A DNA stretch of 64,000 nucleotides from Dipteris shenzhenensis (taxonomy: Eukaryota > Polypodiophyta > Polypodiopsida > Gleicheniales). How positions within the stretch are numbered: the first letter of the stretch is position 1; each line of letters starts with the position of its first letter. Positions 44,551 through 56,400 of this stretch are shown here, piece after piece. Position numbers and translations under genes: made by a program. The DNA is taken from the NCBI GenBank assembly GCA_047967505.1, contig CM106541.1. One strand, given 5' to 3'. The notes beneath the pieces are model-generated. The model did not search any database. It was given only the letters and a program-made list of their open reading frames with translations, and was not told the DNA's origin.

Positions 44551-45963
44551 CTGGGTGATCTAGCTGAGCGTGCGTGAATGCTTTGAAGCTCAGTAGCTCT
44601 GTGGGAGGAAGGAGAAGCTTTGTGGGTGACTTTACTTGCATCCGAGTGTGCAGAGACCTTGGAGGAACCTTTCGAAAAGTCACTTTGGCTTTGCGAAGTG
44701 GTTTTGAGAGCCTGTTAAGAGCTTTCAAAGAAAAAGTCGATTTTTGAGCTTTTCCCTGTTCCGTTCGATGACAGAGACTCCGTATTGACTTGTAGAGGCA
44801 ACTATTGCTTGCTTTTGGTGTCCACATTACTTCAGGAGCCTGGAAACACCTTTATTCTTGAATCCGGGATCATTTCATTGGATTTTTGACTCACTGTGTC
44901 AGTTTCTGCGTTTTTTGCCCGGGTGTTGGAACTCAAGTTTGGAGCAACCATTTGCAGATCTGTCAGTTCCGGTGGACTCAGGAGGTCCTAAAACTTCTAT
45001 GTTACTCACCATTCGCACTCCGGTTGAGTTTACAAACAGCTCTGTTTCCAAAAACGTTTTTCAGTCCATGTGTTGGACCCAGTGATTGAGACCACGGTTT
45101 CCAAAACCGTCTGTCCCATTGCGTTCCGAATGCCCAAAAACCCCTACCTATCAGTTCTTGCGCGATTTGGTGGAGGATTTTCAGAGTTATAGATCTCTGT
45201 GTATTGGATTTCGTCTCTCTGTTATGCATTTTTCATACTAAGGTTTTGAAACCTTAGATTTATGCCACATGGCAGTGGATAAGTGTTGACTCCCATTTCT
45301 CACTCATCGGTTGGGATTTCAGAGTTCTGGCAGAAGAGAGATATTTGCAGATTTTCTTGCTGAGTCCGATTATGCAATGGCACCCATGTTTTGAAGCATC
45401 TCAGGTTCTATTTTCAGTAGCGCTCATTACCGTGGGACTATGATTTCTTGAGCATACCTTATGCAGATCACTCTGGTTGCAGTGAGCAGTGTGCGCTCAT
45501 TCGTGGTATGCATTGGGTTGCAGTGGATGATTTATAGGCCATTTGGATGCATTGCAGTCCTTATTGGATGCGCTGATAGGCCCAAATTGCCTTGTGGGAT
45601 GTTATTTTTTATGGACGCTTTGCACATGGATGCTATTTTATGCTGAGGGACAGCTTTGACACATTGTTGGTGATGCACTGATAGTGCTATGCTCTCTTGG
45701 ATGAGATATAATTGATGCATATGCCAGTGGACGGTGTTTATGCTTGAGTCATTTGGCACTTATTGGCATTTTCTTTTGGGCTAGATTTGCTCATATGGAT
45801 GCATAGTATATGCACATGAGTCAGATGCATCTTTTGATGCTTTGAGCTTTGAGTTTTTTGTGATATTTCACTCTATTGTGGCATACACATTTGGGTGCAC
45901 CTGGTATTTGGTGTGATTCTCTCTTGCAGGGACTAGCATTTGGGATTTTGTTTCATTTGCATC
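44551..45963 (+). other. Copia-E untranslated leader
   Basis: About 1.4 kb aligning with the Copia-A leader. Ends with TCTCTTGCAGGGACTAG shortly before the gag ATG at 45964, a possible splice acceptor. No coding frame recognised. Confidence 0.75.
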
Positions 45964-48900
45964 ATGACATCCTCTTCCATGCCTGAAAAGGAGTTTTTCA
46001 GCATTAAAAAGTTTGATGGGACAAACTTTTCTTTGTGGAAAGAACAAATAAGGGATGTGCTTATTCAAAAGAAGCAGATTAAACCCTTGGCAGGGATTGA
46101 AGCTAAGCCTGCAAATATGTCTGAGGATGATTGGAATGAGTTGGATGCATTAGCAAAGTCTACTATTAGACTTCATCTTGCAGAGTCAGTTTATTTCACA
46201 GTAGTAAATGAGCAGACTACGGAAGATTTGTGGAAGAAACTATGTGCCACTTATGAAAAGGAAACTGCCTCTAATAAAGTTTACCTCATGAAGAGGTTGT
46301 TTGAGCTGCAGATGAAGGAAGGGGTCTCCATTACTTCTCATTTGAATGAATTCAATATTATCTTCAGCCAGCTTCAGGCTCAGAAAAGGAATTTTGATGC
46401 GGAGACTAAGGCAATATTTCTCTTATGTTCATTGCCATCCTCATGGGATACCTTCCGTCCAGCTGTCAGTAACTCTGCACCTGGTGGAGTACTGAAATTT
46501 GATGATGTTGTGGGTAGCTTGTTGGCCGAGGAGATTAGACGGAAGTCTATGGATGGCAACAAGCAGGATGCAGCCTTAAATGTGCAAAGGGGCAGATCAC
46601 AGTTCAGGGGGAAGTCCCAAGAAAGAGTGAAGTCACGTAGCAAATCCAGGGCACGGAACATTGAGTGTTACCATTGTGGCAAGAAGGGCCATATGAAAAA
46701 GGATTGCTACAAGCTGAAAAGAGAGCAAAAGGATAAGAAAAAGAATGCAAATTGGGGTGCAAATCAAAAGGAAGAGAGTCCAAGGGAGGACAAAGGAAAA
46801 GTGAAGATCGAGGAGATCAATGCAGTCACACATGATAGTGACAATGATGTTCTCTTCATGTCTACTTTATCTGCAGAGTTGCTTACCGCTTCAGATGATG
46901 CATATTCCCAGGATTGGATTTTGGATTCTGGTGCTTCATTCCATGTTACTCCCCATAGGGAATGGTTCTCCACTTATGATAGTGGAAAGACAGGTTGTGT
47001 GCATCTTGGAAATGACTATGCATGTGACATAGTGGGAGCAGGTGACATAAAGTTTTCTTTTGCAAATGGGTCTGTATTTGTTTTGAAACATGTGAGACAT
47101 GTGCCTAAGCTGACCAAGAGTCTTATTTAAGTGGGTCAGCTAGATGATGCTGGTTTTCACACCACTTTTGGCTTTCAAAGTTGGAAAATTCAAAAGGGCT
47201 CTATGCTTTTGGCCAGGGGTGCCAAGTGTGGGACTTTGTATCCCTTACATGTATCAGGGGTGTTTGATCATGTTGTTGCAATAACCGAGCAGCCAAGCAC
47301 TTCTTTGTGGCATTGCAGGTTGGGGCACATGAGCCAGAATGGAATGAAACTCTTATGCCGTTTGGGTTATGTACCGCATTTGAGTTTCTCTGATTTTGAA
47401 TTTTGTGAGCATTGTCTCTATGGGAAGCAGACTAAATCAGCCTATAAAAGAAGGGGAAAGAAAGAGTTTGAAATGCTTGATTTGGTGCATTCAGACGTAT
47501 GTGGTCCCATGCCTACACGGTCATTAGGCGGGGCTGAATACTATGTGACATTCATTGATGATGCAACTAGGAAAGTGTGGGCTTATGCTATAGCTCGTAA
47601 GAGTGATGTGTTCCAGGTATTTCACAAATGGCTGGCCTTGGTTGAGAATCAGTCAGGTAGAACGCTTAAATGCCTACGGACTGATAATGGTGGAGAGTAT
47701 CTCTCTCATGACTTTCAACATTTCTGTGATACACGTGGGATTAAGAGGGAGCTCACATCCCCTCATACTCCAGAGCAAAATCCAGTTGCAGAAAAGATGA
47801 ACCGTACCATTCAAGAAAGGTTGCAATGCATGCTTTCCAATGCAAGTCTTTCTGGTGGTTTTTGGGCTGAGGCAATGAAGACTGCAGTGCATGTGATCAA
47901 TAGATCACCTAGTAAGAGTTTGGATGGTGGTATTCCTGAAGAGGCATGGAGTGGCAAGAAGCCCTCTTACTCTCATTTGAGTATATTTGGGTGTGAGGCA
48001 TATGCACATGTGCCAAAAGAGCTTCGAAAGAAGCTAGATCCTAAGTCTAGGAAATGCATCTTTCTGGGTTATGGTGAAAGTGGAGAGATGGGCTATCGTC
48101 TCTGGGATCCAGAAGCAAAGAAGATCATACGCAGCCATGATGTGGTCTTCAATGAGAAGAAGATGCATAAGGCAGGCACCCATGAGGGATGTGGAAATGA
48201 GGAAAATCACTTTCCAAGATGTGAATCCACCTGCATATGTTGATAGACAGCAAGCTGTCCATGCACCAAATGTGCAAGAAATGGTACAATCAAGTACTCC
48301 CACAGGTATACAATCAAGGGTAGATGATGGATCATCTATTGGTGGAAATGATGAGCCAAATGTGGCTGATATGCAGGTGGGACAGCAAGCTGAAATGCCC
48401 TTGAGAAGATCATCTAGAGTGTCTAGACCGCCTGATAGGTTTGTTCCAAGGGTAGACTATGTGATGCTTACTGATTGCGGGGAGCCTTCTTGCTACAGAG
48501 AAGCTATGATGCGTGAGGATCAACGCAAGTGGGAGTATGCTATGCAATCAGAGATGAGTTCACTTATGAAGAATAAGACTTGGGACTTGGTTTCTTTGCC
48601 ACATGGAAAGAAAGCATTGCCATGTAAATGGGTCTACAAAATGAAGGTCACAGGTGATGATGTGCCTAGGTACAAGGCCCGTTTGGTTGCTAAAGGGTTA
48701 AGCAAGAGAAGGGTGTGGACTTTGATGAGATATTCTCTCCGGTTGTGAAGATGACCACACTTAGATGCATGCTTGGACTAGTGGCATCAGAGGATATGGA
48801 GCTTATGCAAATGGATGTCAAGACAGCTTTCTTGCATGGGGATTTGCATGAGGAAATTTACATGGTGCAGCCGGAAGGCTTTGAAGAAAAGGGCAAAGAG

Positions 48901-50023
48901 CATTTAGTTTGCAAGCTGAAGAAGAGTCTCTATGGTCTTAAGCAAGCACCTAGTGAATGGTATCAGAAGTTTGATGCTTTCATTCGGTCCCAGGGTTTTA
49001 GAAGGAGTGAAATTGATCACTGCCTCTACACTAAAAGGGCTAAGGATAGTAGCCTGATAATCCTGGCACTATATGTGGATGATATGCTATTGGCTAGCAA
49101 GAATACTTATGAGCTAGATGCATTAAAAGCCAAGTTGCATGAGGCCTTTGATATGAAGGATTTGGGATTTGCAAGTCATATTCTTGGTATGCGCATCACG
49201 CAGTAGGAAACTCCTTTGGCTTTCACAAAAGAGTATGTTACAAAAGTATTGCAGCGTTTCAATATGGAGGGGGGGAAGGCAGTGAGTACTCCATTGCCTC
49301 CATATGTGAAAATGAGTCATACAGATAGTCCCAAATCAGATGAGGAAAGGGCCATGATGGCCAAGGTTCCTTATGCATCAGCAGTTGGGATTCTTATGTA
49401 TGCTATGATAGCTACTAGACCAGACATTGCATTTGCAGTGGGAGTTGTTAGCCGGCATATGGCTAATCCAGGAAAGAGGCATTGGGAGGCAGTTAAGTGC
49501 ATCATGAGGTACATGAAGGGTACCAAGGAGATGTGCATCTGCTTTGGTAAAGGAGACATGCGTGTACTTGGTTACACAGATTCAGACTATGCAGGGCATG
49601 TGGATAGTAGGAGATCCACTTCTGGTTATGTGTTCACCTTTGCAGGTGGTGCAGTGTCGTGGATGTCTCGCGCACGGAAGTGCGTTGCTATGTCTACCAC
49701 AGAGGCTGAGTATGTTTGCAGCCACAGAGGGTTGCAAGGAGGCTATATGGCTTGATCGGCTAGTGGGAGATTTGGGGATTCATACAGGTGTACCGACATT
49801 GCATAGTGATTCCATGAGTGCTATTCAACTAGCACGGAATCCGGTCTTTCATGCAAAGACCAAACACATTGAGGTCAGGTACCATTTCATCAGGGAGGTA
49901 CTTGAGGACAAGCGCATAGAGCTTGTCAAGGTTCATACAGATGATAACCCTGCAGATATGCTGACGAAGAGTCTACCTAGTCAGCGGTTTGAGTATTGTC
50001 GTGTATTGATGGGCATTGGATAG
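45940..50023 (+). pseudogene. Copia-E gag-pol polyprotein, broken at few sites
   Basis: Gag start at 45940 or 45964 (ATGACATCC). The CCHC knuckle CYHCGKKGHMKKDC is near 46667, and protease WILDSGASFHVTP is near 46915. The pre-integrase block LWHCRLGHMSQNGM is near 47310; integrase FIDDATRKVWAYAI and LRTDNGGEYLSH follow (47550-47710). Reverse transcriptase has MDVKTAFLHGDLHEE and YVDDMLLAS (48730-49110), and RNase H has DSDYAGHVDSRRSTSGYVF (49580-50023). Breaks: TAA at 47128, a 4-base GGCA duplication near 48174, a one-base loss near 48697 that restores the earlier frame, TAG at 49204, and a one-base gain near 49713. Confidence 0.93.
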
Positions 50024-50065
50024 TATGCTCACTGGTTGTTCTCCCTTAAAGGCACATTGTCCTTT

Positions 50066-50076
50066 AAGTGGGAGGT
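50066..50076 (+). other. Copia-E polypurine tract
   Basis: AAGTGGGAGGT immediately before the 3' LTR start TGTGGGG. Confidence 0.85.
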
Positions 50077-50245
50077 TGTGGGGTTAAAGGTCACGTGCCT
50101 TAACCCCAGTTATGTACAATACTCAAACACATATATAAATGAATGAAAAAGAAGATTAGGGTGGTTCTGCACCCACCAAAACTTGTGTGGCTCTCTATCT
50201 CTCTCTCTCCTTCTTCTGTTCTTGCTTCCGTTGAGAGCACTCTCA
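50077..50245 (+). repeat. Copia-E 3' LTR
   Basis: 169-bp full LTR, TG...CA, closely related to the Copia-A LTRs. Confidence 0.95.
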
Positions 50246-51763
50246 AGAAGGAATCCTAAGTTCACGTCTAAAATATCCCTTTCTCCATTGGCATGTAAAG
50301 ATAAGATATGCTAACACAATTTGATTCTTATTCTCTCTTGATGTATCATCAAGTTTGGCATACAAACGTTTGGGAAGAGGTTGTATGTGATGTCATTTAA
50401 AATTGAAATTATGACATTAAGATCATTTCAAAGATTTGGTGTCATTAAATAAATCTCGAAGATCAATTTGCCATGATAAATCATGTAGCCAACCACATGA
50501 TGTGTGATGAAGTTATCCTCTCTCAGTTGCTTTAGCTATCATTCTTCTTTTGATCATTCCCATTGATGATGATAGTGAGGTAGGTATCTCCCAGACTCTT
50601 TGTAGCTTTTCTTGTGAGGCTTTGCTACCTTCTGTGTTTCTAAGGCCTACATTTCTCAAAGCTTTTGCAACTCCACTATTGCTTATTCTACAATTTTAAT
50701 AGATAACCCAATCATTTTACAATTTTAGTTCACCTTCTACTACTGAAAACTCAACTTTTAGATGGTAGGGATGCTCTTAAGAGACACTCCTATTATTTAT
50801 TTGATGAATCCCTTTCATTGTCTCCAATATTTAGGCAGTTTGTGCCTAGATAGTGTGTGCTTCCTAATTCATTTTTATCAATGTGGTAGGATTCTGACTT
50901 ATGACCCTCTGTACCCAAAATAGCTGCGCCATGTAAGATGCTACACGCAAACTATTGTCAATACAATAATAAAACTTCATGACAACATTGTGTGCACTCT
51001 CTCTTACCCTTGACTTTGATCATGTAAAGGTTCCAACTATGTATGGAGCATAGGCCAATGCAACAAAGATTTGGTAGCTTCCCATTCTTGAATTCACTCT
51101 TCCAAATTTTTTAGACGTGCTGGTAGGTCATGAATTCACTTGTGAATTCTATGCCCAGTGTGGTCTAGTAGGTGATCATGACATGGCGACATGCAAGTGA
51201 GACACGTGGTGATTGCCACATGTGGCACCTCCCAACATCACTTGACAGTCCCGGGAAGGCCTTTCCTAGTCAGTATGCTCCCAATCGATTGCCAAAATTC
51301 TTCCCAAGAAAGGCCTCCGTGTGGCCCTCTCCTACCCCTCCTTAGCTACTCTTTTCGCAACCCTTTGTCCTTGGCTGCCTTCACCACCTATCTTCTCCTT
51401 TAGTTTATAGTTGTGGACATGTAGAGGGTGGAGACTTTCTCCATGGATTACTTACACGAGTAGCATGCATCTGGAGATGAATGAGCTTTGATATCTTGAA
51501 AATGTTGGTCTCGAGTTGGGGAAGTTCCTATTCTTAAAGGACACAACCTTTGTAAGCACCTTGATAGTTTTTAGAAAACTAGTTAAATCCTAATAGCCTA
51601 GATGATGCGTTATGTCCACTTGTCGAACGGGGGATACGATTTATCGATGTGTTTTTCTGCCAACTTTGGAACTGCAAGTTTGAAATGAAGTCAGCCATTT
51701 CAACCTATGTCTCGTCCCATTCACGTCCTCTCTAATTAAAGTCCGTTGTTTTAGCACTTCCAG

Positions 51764-51806
51764 GGCTCTAGCATAGAGAAAGGGGCAAGGCTCTAGCATA
51801 GAGAAA
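51764..51806. repeat. 18-bp spaced direct repeat
   Basis: GGCTCTAGCATAGAGAAA at 51764-51781 recurs at 51789-51806. A second pair (CTCTCTACCTTAGCCA) lies at about 51857 and 51886. Confidence 0.85.
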
Positions 51807-52159
51807 CACCCTAGTTTTGGGAGCCCTCGGAAATCGGGAAGGACAACCAATTCTACTCTCTCTACCTTAGCCATTTGGCACATTAACTCTCTACCTTAGC
51901 CAGTGGGTGCATACACTCACGCCAAATCATCTCCTCGTTGCCCATGGTCTCATCAGTCTTCCATAACCCATTCGATCTCCGGGAACATTTTGTCGACCCT
52001 TGGCGTAGGGATTTGTGTCAAGACCTTATTCGATGTACAATAGAAGAATGCAAAAGAGTATTGCTGCTGCTATGAATTGAAGTCCAAAGAGGGAAATAGA
52101 ATGATTGGAAGTAGGGAAAGAGGATCTCGTAATGCAAAATTGTTGCTACGTCAAAATGC

Positions 52160-52245
52160 AGGCATCAGCACACCCATCCAAGCCTCTCTAAATTATGATT
52201 CAAGGCATCAGCACACCCATTCAAGCCTCTCTAAATTATGATTCA
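52160..52245. repeat. 43-bp tandem duplication
   Basis: Unit 52160-52202 is repeated at 52203-52245 with a single C to T difference. Confidence 0.93.
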
Positions 52246-52422
52246 AGTCGTTTGTGGGATTTTGTTGCTACTTCTCCTCTTATAGAACACACATGCTTCT
52301 CTTGTAGAACATGAAATTCCAAGGATCTCTCATATTGTTCTCTCAAATTGGGAATTCGCCCTCAACTGCACAAAATGGATTCCTTATGGCCCTACTTTGA
52401 ACGTATGGTTCATCAAGTTTTG

Positions 52423-52488
52423 CTGTGATGCCTGCAAAATTGGTATGCGTAGAAACTGTGATGCCTGCAAAATTGGTATGCGTAGAAA
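52423..52488. repeat. 33-bp tandem duplication
   Basis: Unit 52423-52455 is repeated exactly at 52456-52488. Confidence 0.95.
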
Positions 52489-53489
52489 GTCTAGTTGTTT
52501 CACTGAATCGAACAGAAGCATAGAGGGTGGAGGGTTTTTGGAGCTCAGGAGCATTGTGCTTTTGGATGGCATATGGTGCACCGCGTTTTCTCCTCATCCC
52601 GACATTGGCTCGAAAACATAAGGAACAGAGTTTGCCTGTGACGGTTCTCTCTGTGTGCATGGTGCATATCTCGATTCTTGACAAAATCAAGATCAATCCC
52701 CTCGCATGCTGAAAGATTGGCAGCTCACATAACACGCACCATCGTGGCTATTTCCCGTGCCTAGATTTTCAGCCATTGTTGCTCGTTCAAAAAGCCACTT
52801 GCCGTTCTGTTGTGTTCTGAAGATGCATTCCTTGTCTGTAAACTGTGGGCTTGAGTCTAGTTTCTGCTCACTTCCCAGCTAACCAGGATCCTCATCCTCT
52901 TCGAGCTAAGTCTCTTTTAAAAAAGGCAGTGCTCTCGGCAACCCGTGCCTCTTGTTGATCTCATTTTGGTGTTTCGAATGTAGGAATCAGCCCACTTAAC
53001 CCATTACAAGATCTCATCATCACATGCTTCTGCTTTGGGCATTTGGGCGTGCATGGTTTTGCCTCATATGCTGTTTTAATAATAAATTGAAACAGAGTTT
53101 AGTTCTGTGAACAGTTTTGCGAGTGCATGTGTGGTCTTCAATTCACAGGCCTCGTATCCTCAGTCATGACTACACAAATAGAATGACTTAAGAGTGTGAC
53201 ATGCGAAGTGCCATCTGCAAAATATTCATCCAAAAATTTATGTATATAGTACATCTGTACGATAAATCCCATGCTCCACAAGTTGTATATGACACTGAGA
53301 TAATGTCGGCATCTCAGCCTGAGAGATGGGTCCATTGTGATCGCCACAAGTACTCAGATACAACTAGCTTGATTATGATGCGATGATTGCTGAGGCATCA
53401 GCTGCACTTGCAGAAACTATGGTGATGTTAGAAGGTTGTAACTTGTGAAGCCAACTAGGTATTTCTTGAAAAACGATCGTGAGGCTGAT

Positions 53490-56400
53490 TCATGTTTTTT
53501 GCCGTTTATTGGCAAAAAACATCTCAGGTGGTCCAATTTCCCGCGTCAAAATGCTAGGGTCTTCACCAGCTTTAATTGCAACTGCTGATTTCTTAGCATT
53601 CTTAACTACAACGTTCTCATCCTCCTGAAATGAATAAAACAATGTTAAATTTTATGCATGTGTACAGCCACTATATGCGAAAGCAAAAACTAAATATAAC
53701 TTCAAATATTCCTCCAGAAGGCTTGAATATAGTTAAACTTGAACAACACAAAGACAGAAGAGCAGGTCAATCACCTTGTCCCACAGACCACACTGCTTGC
53801 AAGTCATGCAAGCTTTACCAGGCTTTCTCAAGTGCTGCATAACCACACTGTCGTCATGAGCTCCCAATCTCAGGTGAAATGCAGATTTGCCTGAGATTCC
53901 CTGCAAGGAAAGTGAAACACACAAACCTGACAGAAATGTTTGTAGTCCTTAATTGGCTGCCGGCATATATAGCACATAGCCTGCCCACACCGGCAAGTGA
54001 GCTGAAGACCAAAACATGAAACAATGTCAGATATGATATGCAACTTATGACTATTGAATGAAAATCAGCACCTACTGCTTTGTGCAGATTTGTAAAGAAA
54101 TTTCTTAGGATCATATGCAACTTATGACCATTGAATAAAAATCGGCACCTACTGCTTTGTGCAGATTTGTAAAGAAGTTTTAGGCAGGCAAGACAAAAAA
54201 CATAGAATCCTAGAGGAAAGATACCTTGTTACAGCCATTATCTTTCAATAGCTGAGCTTTGCATGAGGGACACTGTCTTATCAAAGCTTTTGACATGACC
54301 TGTCAAAGCAAAGCAAGATTAGAAACTCAAAATTCATAAGCAAGGGCAAACTAACACATTTTACCTCTTCAATTTGCCTGCGAATGCATGTTTCAGAAGG
54401 CTGCACATATAAACCAAAAGTCAGACTCAATACATTCGCCACAGTTCCTGTAGCATGTATATATAGAACATTTGTTCCCATTGACAATTTATACAAGACT
54501 CCAAAATATTATACGAGATTATATGAGACTCCAAAATATGAATTATGAATACAAAACTGATTTGAGCGCCACAATACCTTTTCCACTTGCTCACAACGCA
54601 GAGGGAAGTGGGACAGCTCCTTGCATTTTACACAAGATGCCTGAAAAGAACAAACGTGGGCTGTCAAAATATGATAAAGTTTGATGTCGATACCAAAACA
54701 TTTTCCTTTTGATGATACACATTCAAAAAAACTATTCTCAAGTAAATTTTCCATCTCTTCTATGAATTTTTGAAAAAAATGAGAAAACCCAAAGTGGGCA
54801 TTCAGTAAAGATGTGCAGCTTTCCAAAACTTGGGTCCATGAAATGCATCCTACTATCATTTGTTTCACAACGATTATGAGTTGAATCAGGATTCAGATTA
54901 ATACAAGATTCTGAAGCACATATATTTTACAACAATATAATTCATTCAGACAAGGCTCTAAGAGATAAATATACTTGATTCCCTCCATTCAATTACCTTT
55001 TGGCAAGATTTATTTGGACACTTGAAGATACTTAAGCCTGGGTCGAGTTCACAAGCAAAACTGCAAAAAGGGCAATAGACCTACAACGCCAAAGCAATCC
55101 AAAGGATCCAAGTTTGTATGCATCAAAACTTAAGAGCATTTCTGCAGTGAGAGCTTATATTTTAAGAGAGATATCTAGATTATGGAACCACTAACCAGTC
55201 CATGAAGTTTTGCACGAGCCACACTATCGCTAGCTTGACGTTGTTCGAATTTGAGGAGAAGATCACCTTTGATGGCCCGTTGTATCTATGAAAACAAGAA
55301 TATACTTATCCATGTCACTTAAACACGAAATATGATAATGGCCACGAAGTTGTCAAACCACACCATGCTAACGGTTCCCACTTACCTCTGACCAAGGAAT
55401 GCAGGCAGTGCAACCAGTCATTTCCATGCATGAAAGGGGTCCACACGCTGGAAGACCTCCAAAAGTGGACTCTTCTACACGGCGCCGCAAACAGGTGAAG
55501 CAAAAAAGATGGCCATCTGCACACTGGTTGTAGAATTTGAAGTTATACCTACCTAGCCCATGATAATGAAAGCCAAACGGTTTACTGCCATATAAGAAGA
55601 GACGTCCCTAACCTACCACTGGGATATCACCCAATTCACCTTTGCTGGCATGTGAAGTGTGTAGTTTAGGGGGAAAAGGTATTTGTTGCATATCTAAGAG
55701 CGAATGTCCAGTACCTGCACCATTTCTTCAAAGGGCAAGTCCAAGCAGCAGCATCCACACTGAATGTCCTGCACTTCCTGACAATGCTTTGCTTCTGAAA
55801 TGTTTGAGAATGTGCTTTGCAGTAAAGCCCATTCTCCCTCGAAAATTGGGCATAGAGCAGGCAAATCCTCTGGAAAGCACCTTTCATTTTTCATTAGCTT
55901 CAAGCCTGTGGAAGGCAGCCACTTTATTCTCTGTACTTTTTTTATGCCTGTAATACACGAGAAATTTCCATTCTTAGGCACTCAACCAGGTAACGGCATT
56001 TTAAAGAAACATTAGTAACCAAGACACAATATTTTCTCAATTTGTAGCTGGGTATATACAAATTCCAGGAAGTGGGATACCATAACAAATTGGATTTACA
56101 TCCTTCACTTATTTCTAGAGCGAGTGTACAGAATGTTGATAGTCCATACGAAATGTGGAGCCCTTAAGACTGTTGAGGACTCCTCTTTTACCGATAAATT
56201 TTTAAGAAGGGATTGTGAGTTTTTCTAATAGGTTACAAGTCACCTTTGGAAGTGGGCATGCACTGGAAGTGGCATCCTATTTGCAGGTATTGTTGGGAAG
56301 CTCTGTTTCTACTTCTGTGAGAGCTCTTGTCTTACCGTATCTTGTTGCAGTGAGCCTATCAGTAACGATTGGTGTGGGACTACTACTACACCAGCAACTA

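Larger units (their letters stand above)
44442..50245 (+). mobile_element. Copia-E: Ty1/Copia element with shortened 5' LTR
   Basis: About 5.8 kb, same family as Copia-A in leader, coding part and LTRs, but on the opposite strand. The 3' LTR is full (50077-50245) while only the last 95 bases of the 5' LTR remain (44442-44536). Primer binding site and purine tract are intact. No target duplication can be shown because the left end is missing. The polyprotein is broken at few places, making it the better-kept copy of this family in the window. Confidence 0.93.
50246..53489. other. Intergenic stretch between Copia-E and the E3 ligase gene
   Basis: No recognised coding frame. Several short direct duplications lie between 51760 and 52490. 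The part next to 53490 must contain the 3' untranslated region of the RBR gene. No polyadenylation signal is called. Confidence 0.6.

Noticed and set aside
55315-55524. Minus-strand frame starting MCRWPSFLLHLF
   Set aside because: Wrong frame of the RING1 exon 55386-55523, whose true frame shows zinc-binding Cys/His spacing.
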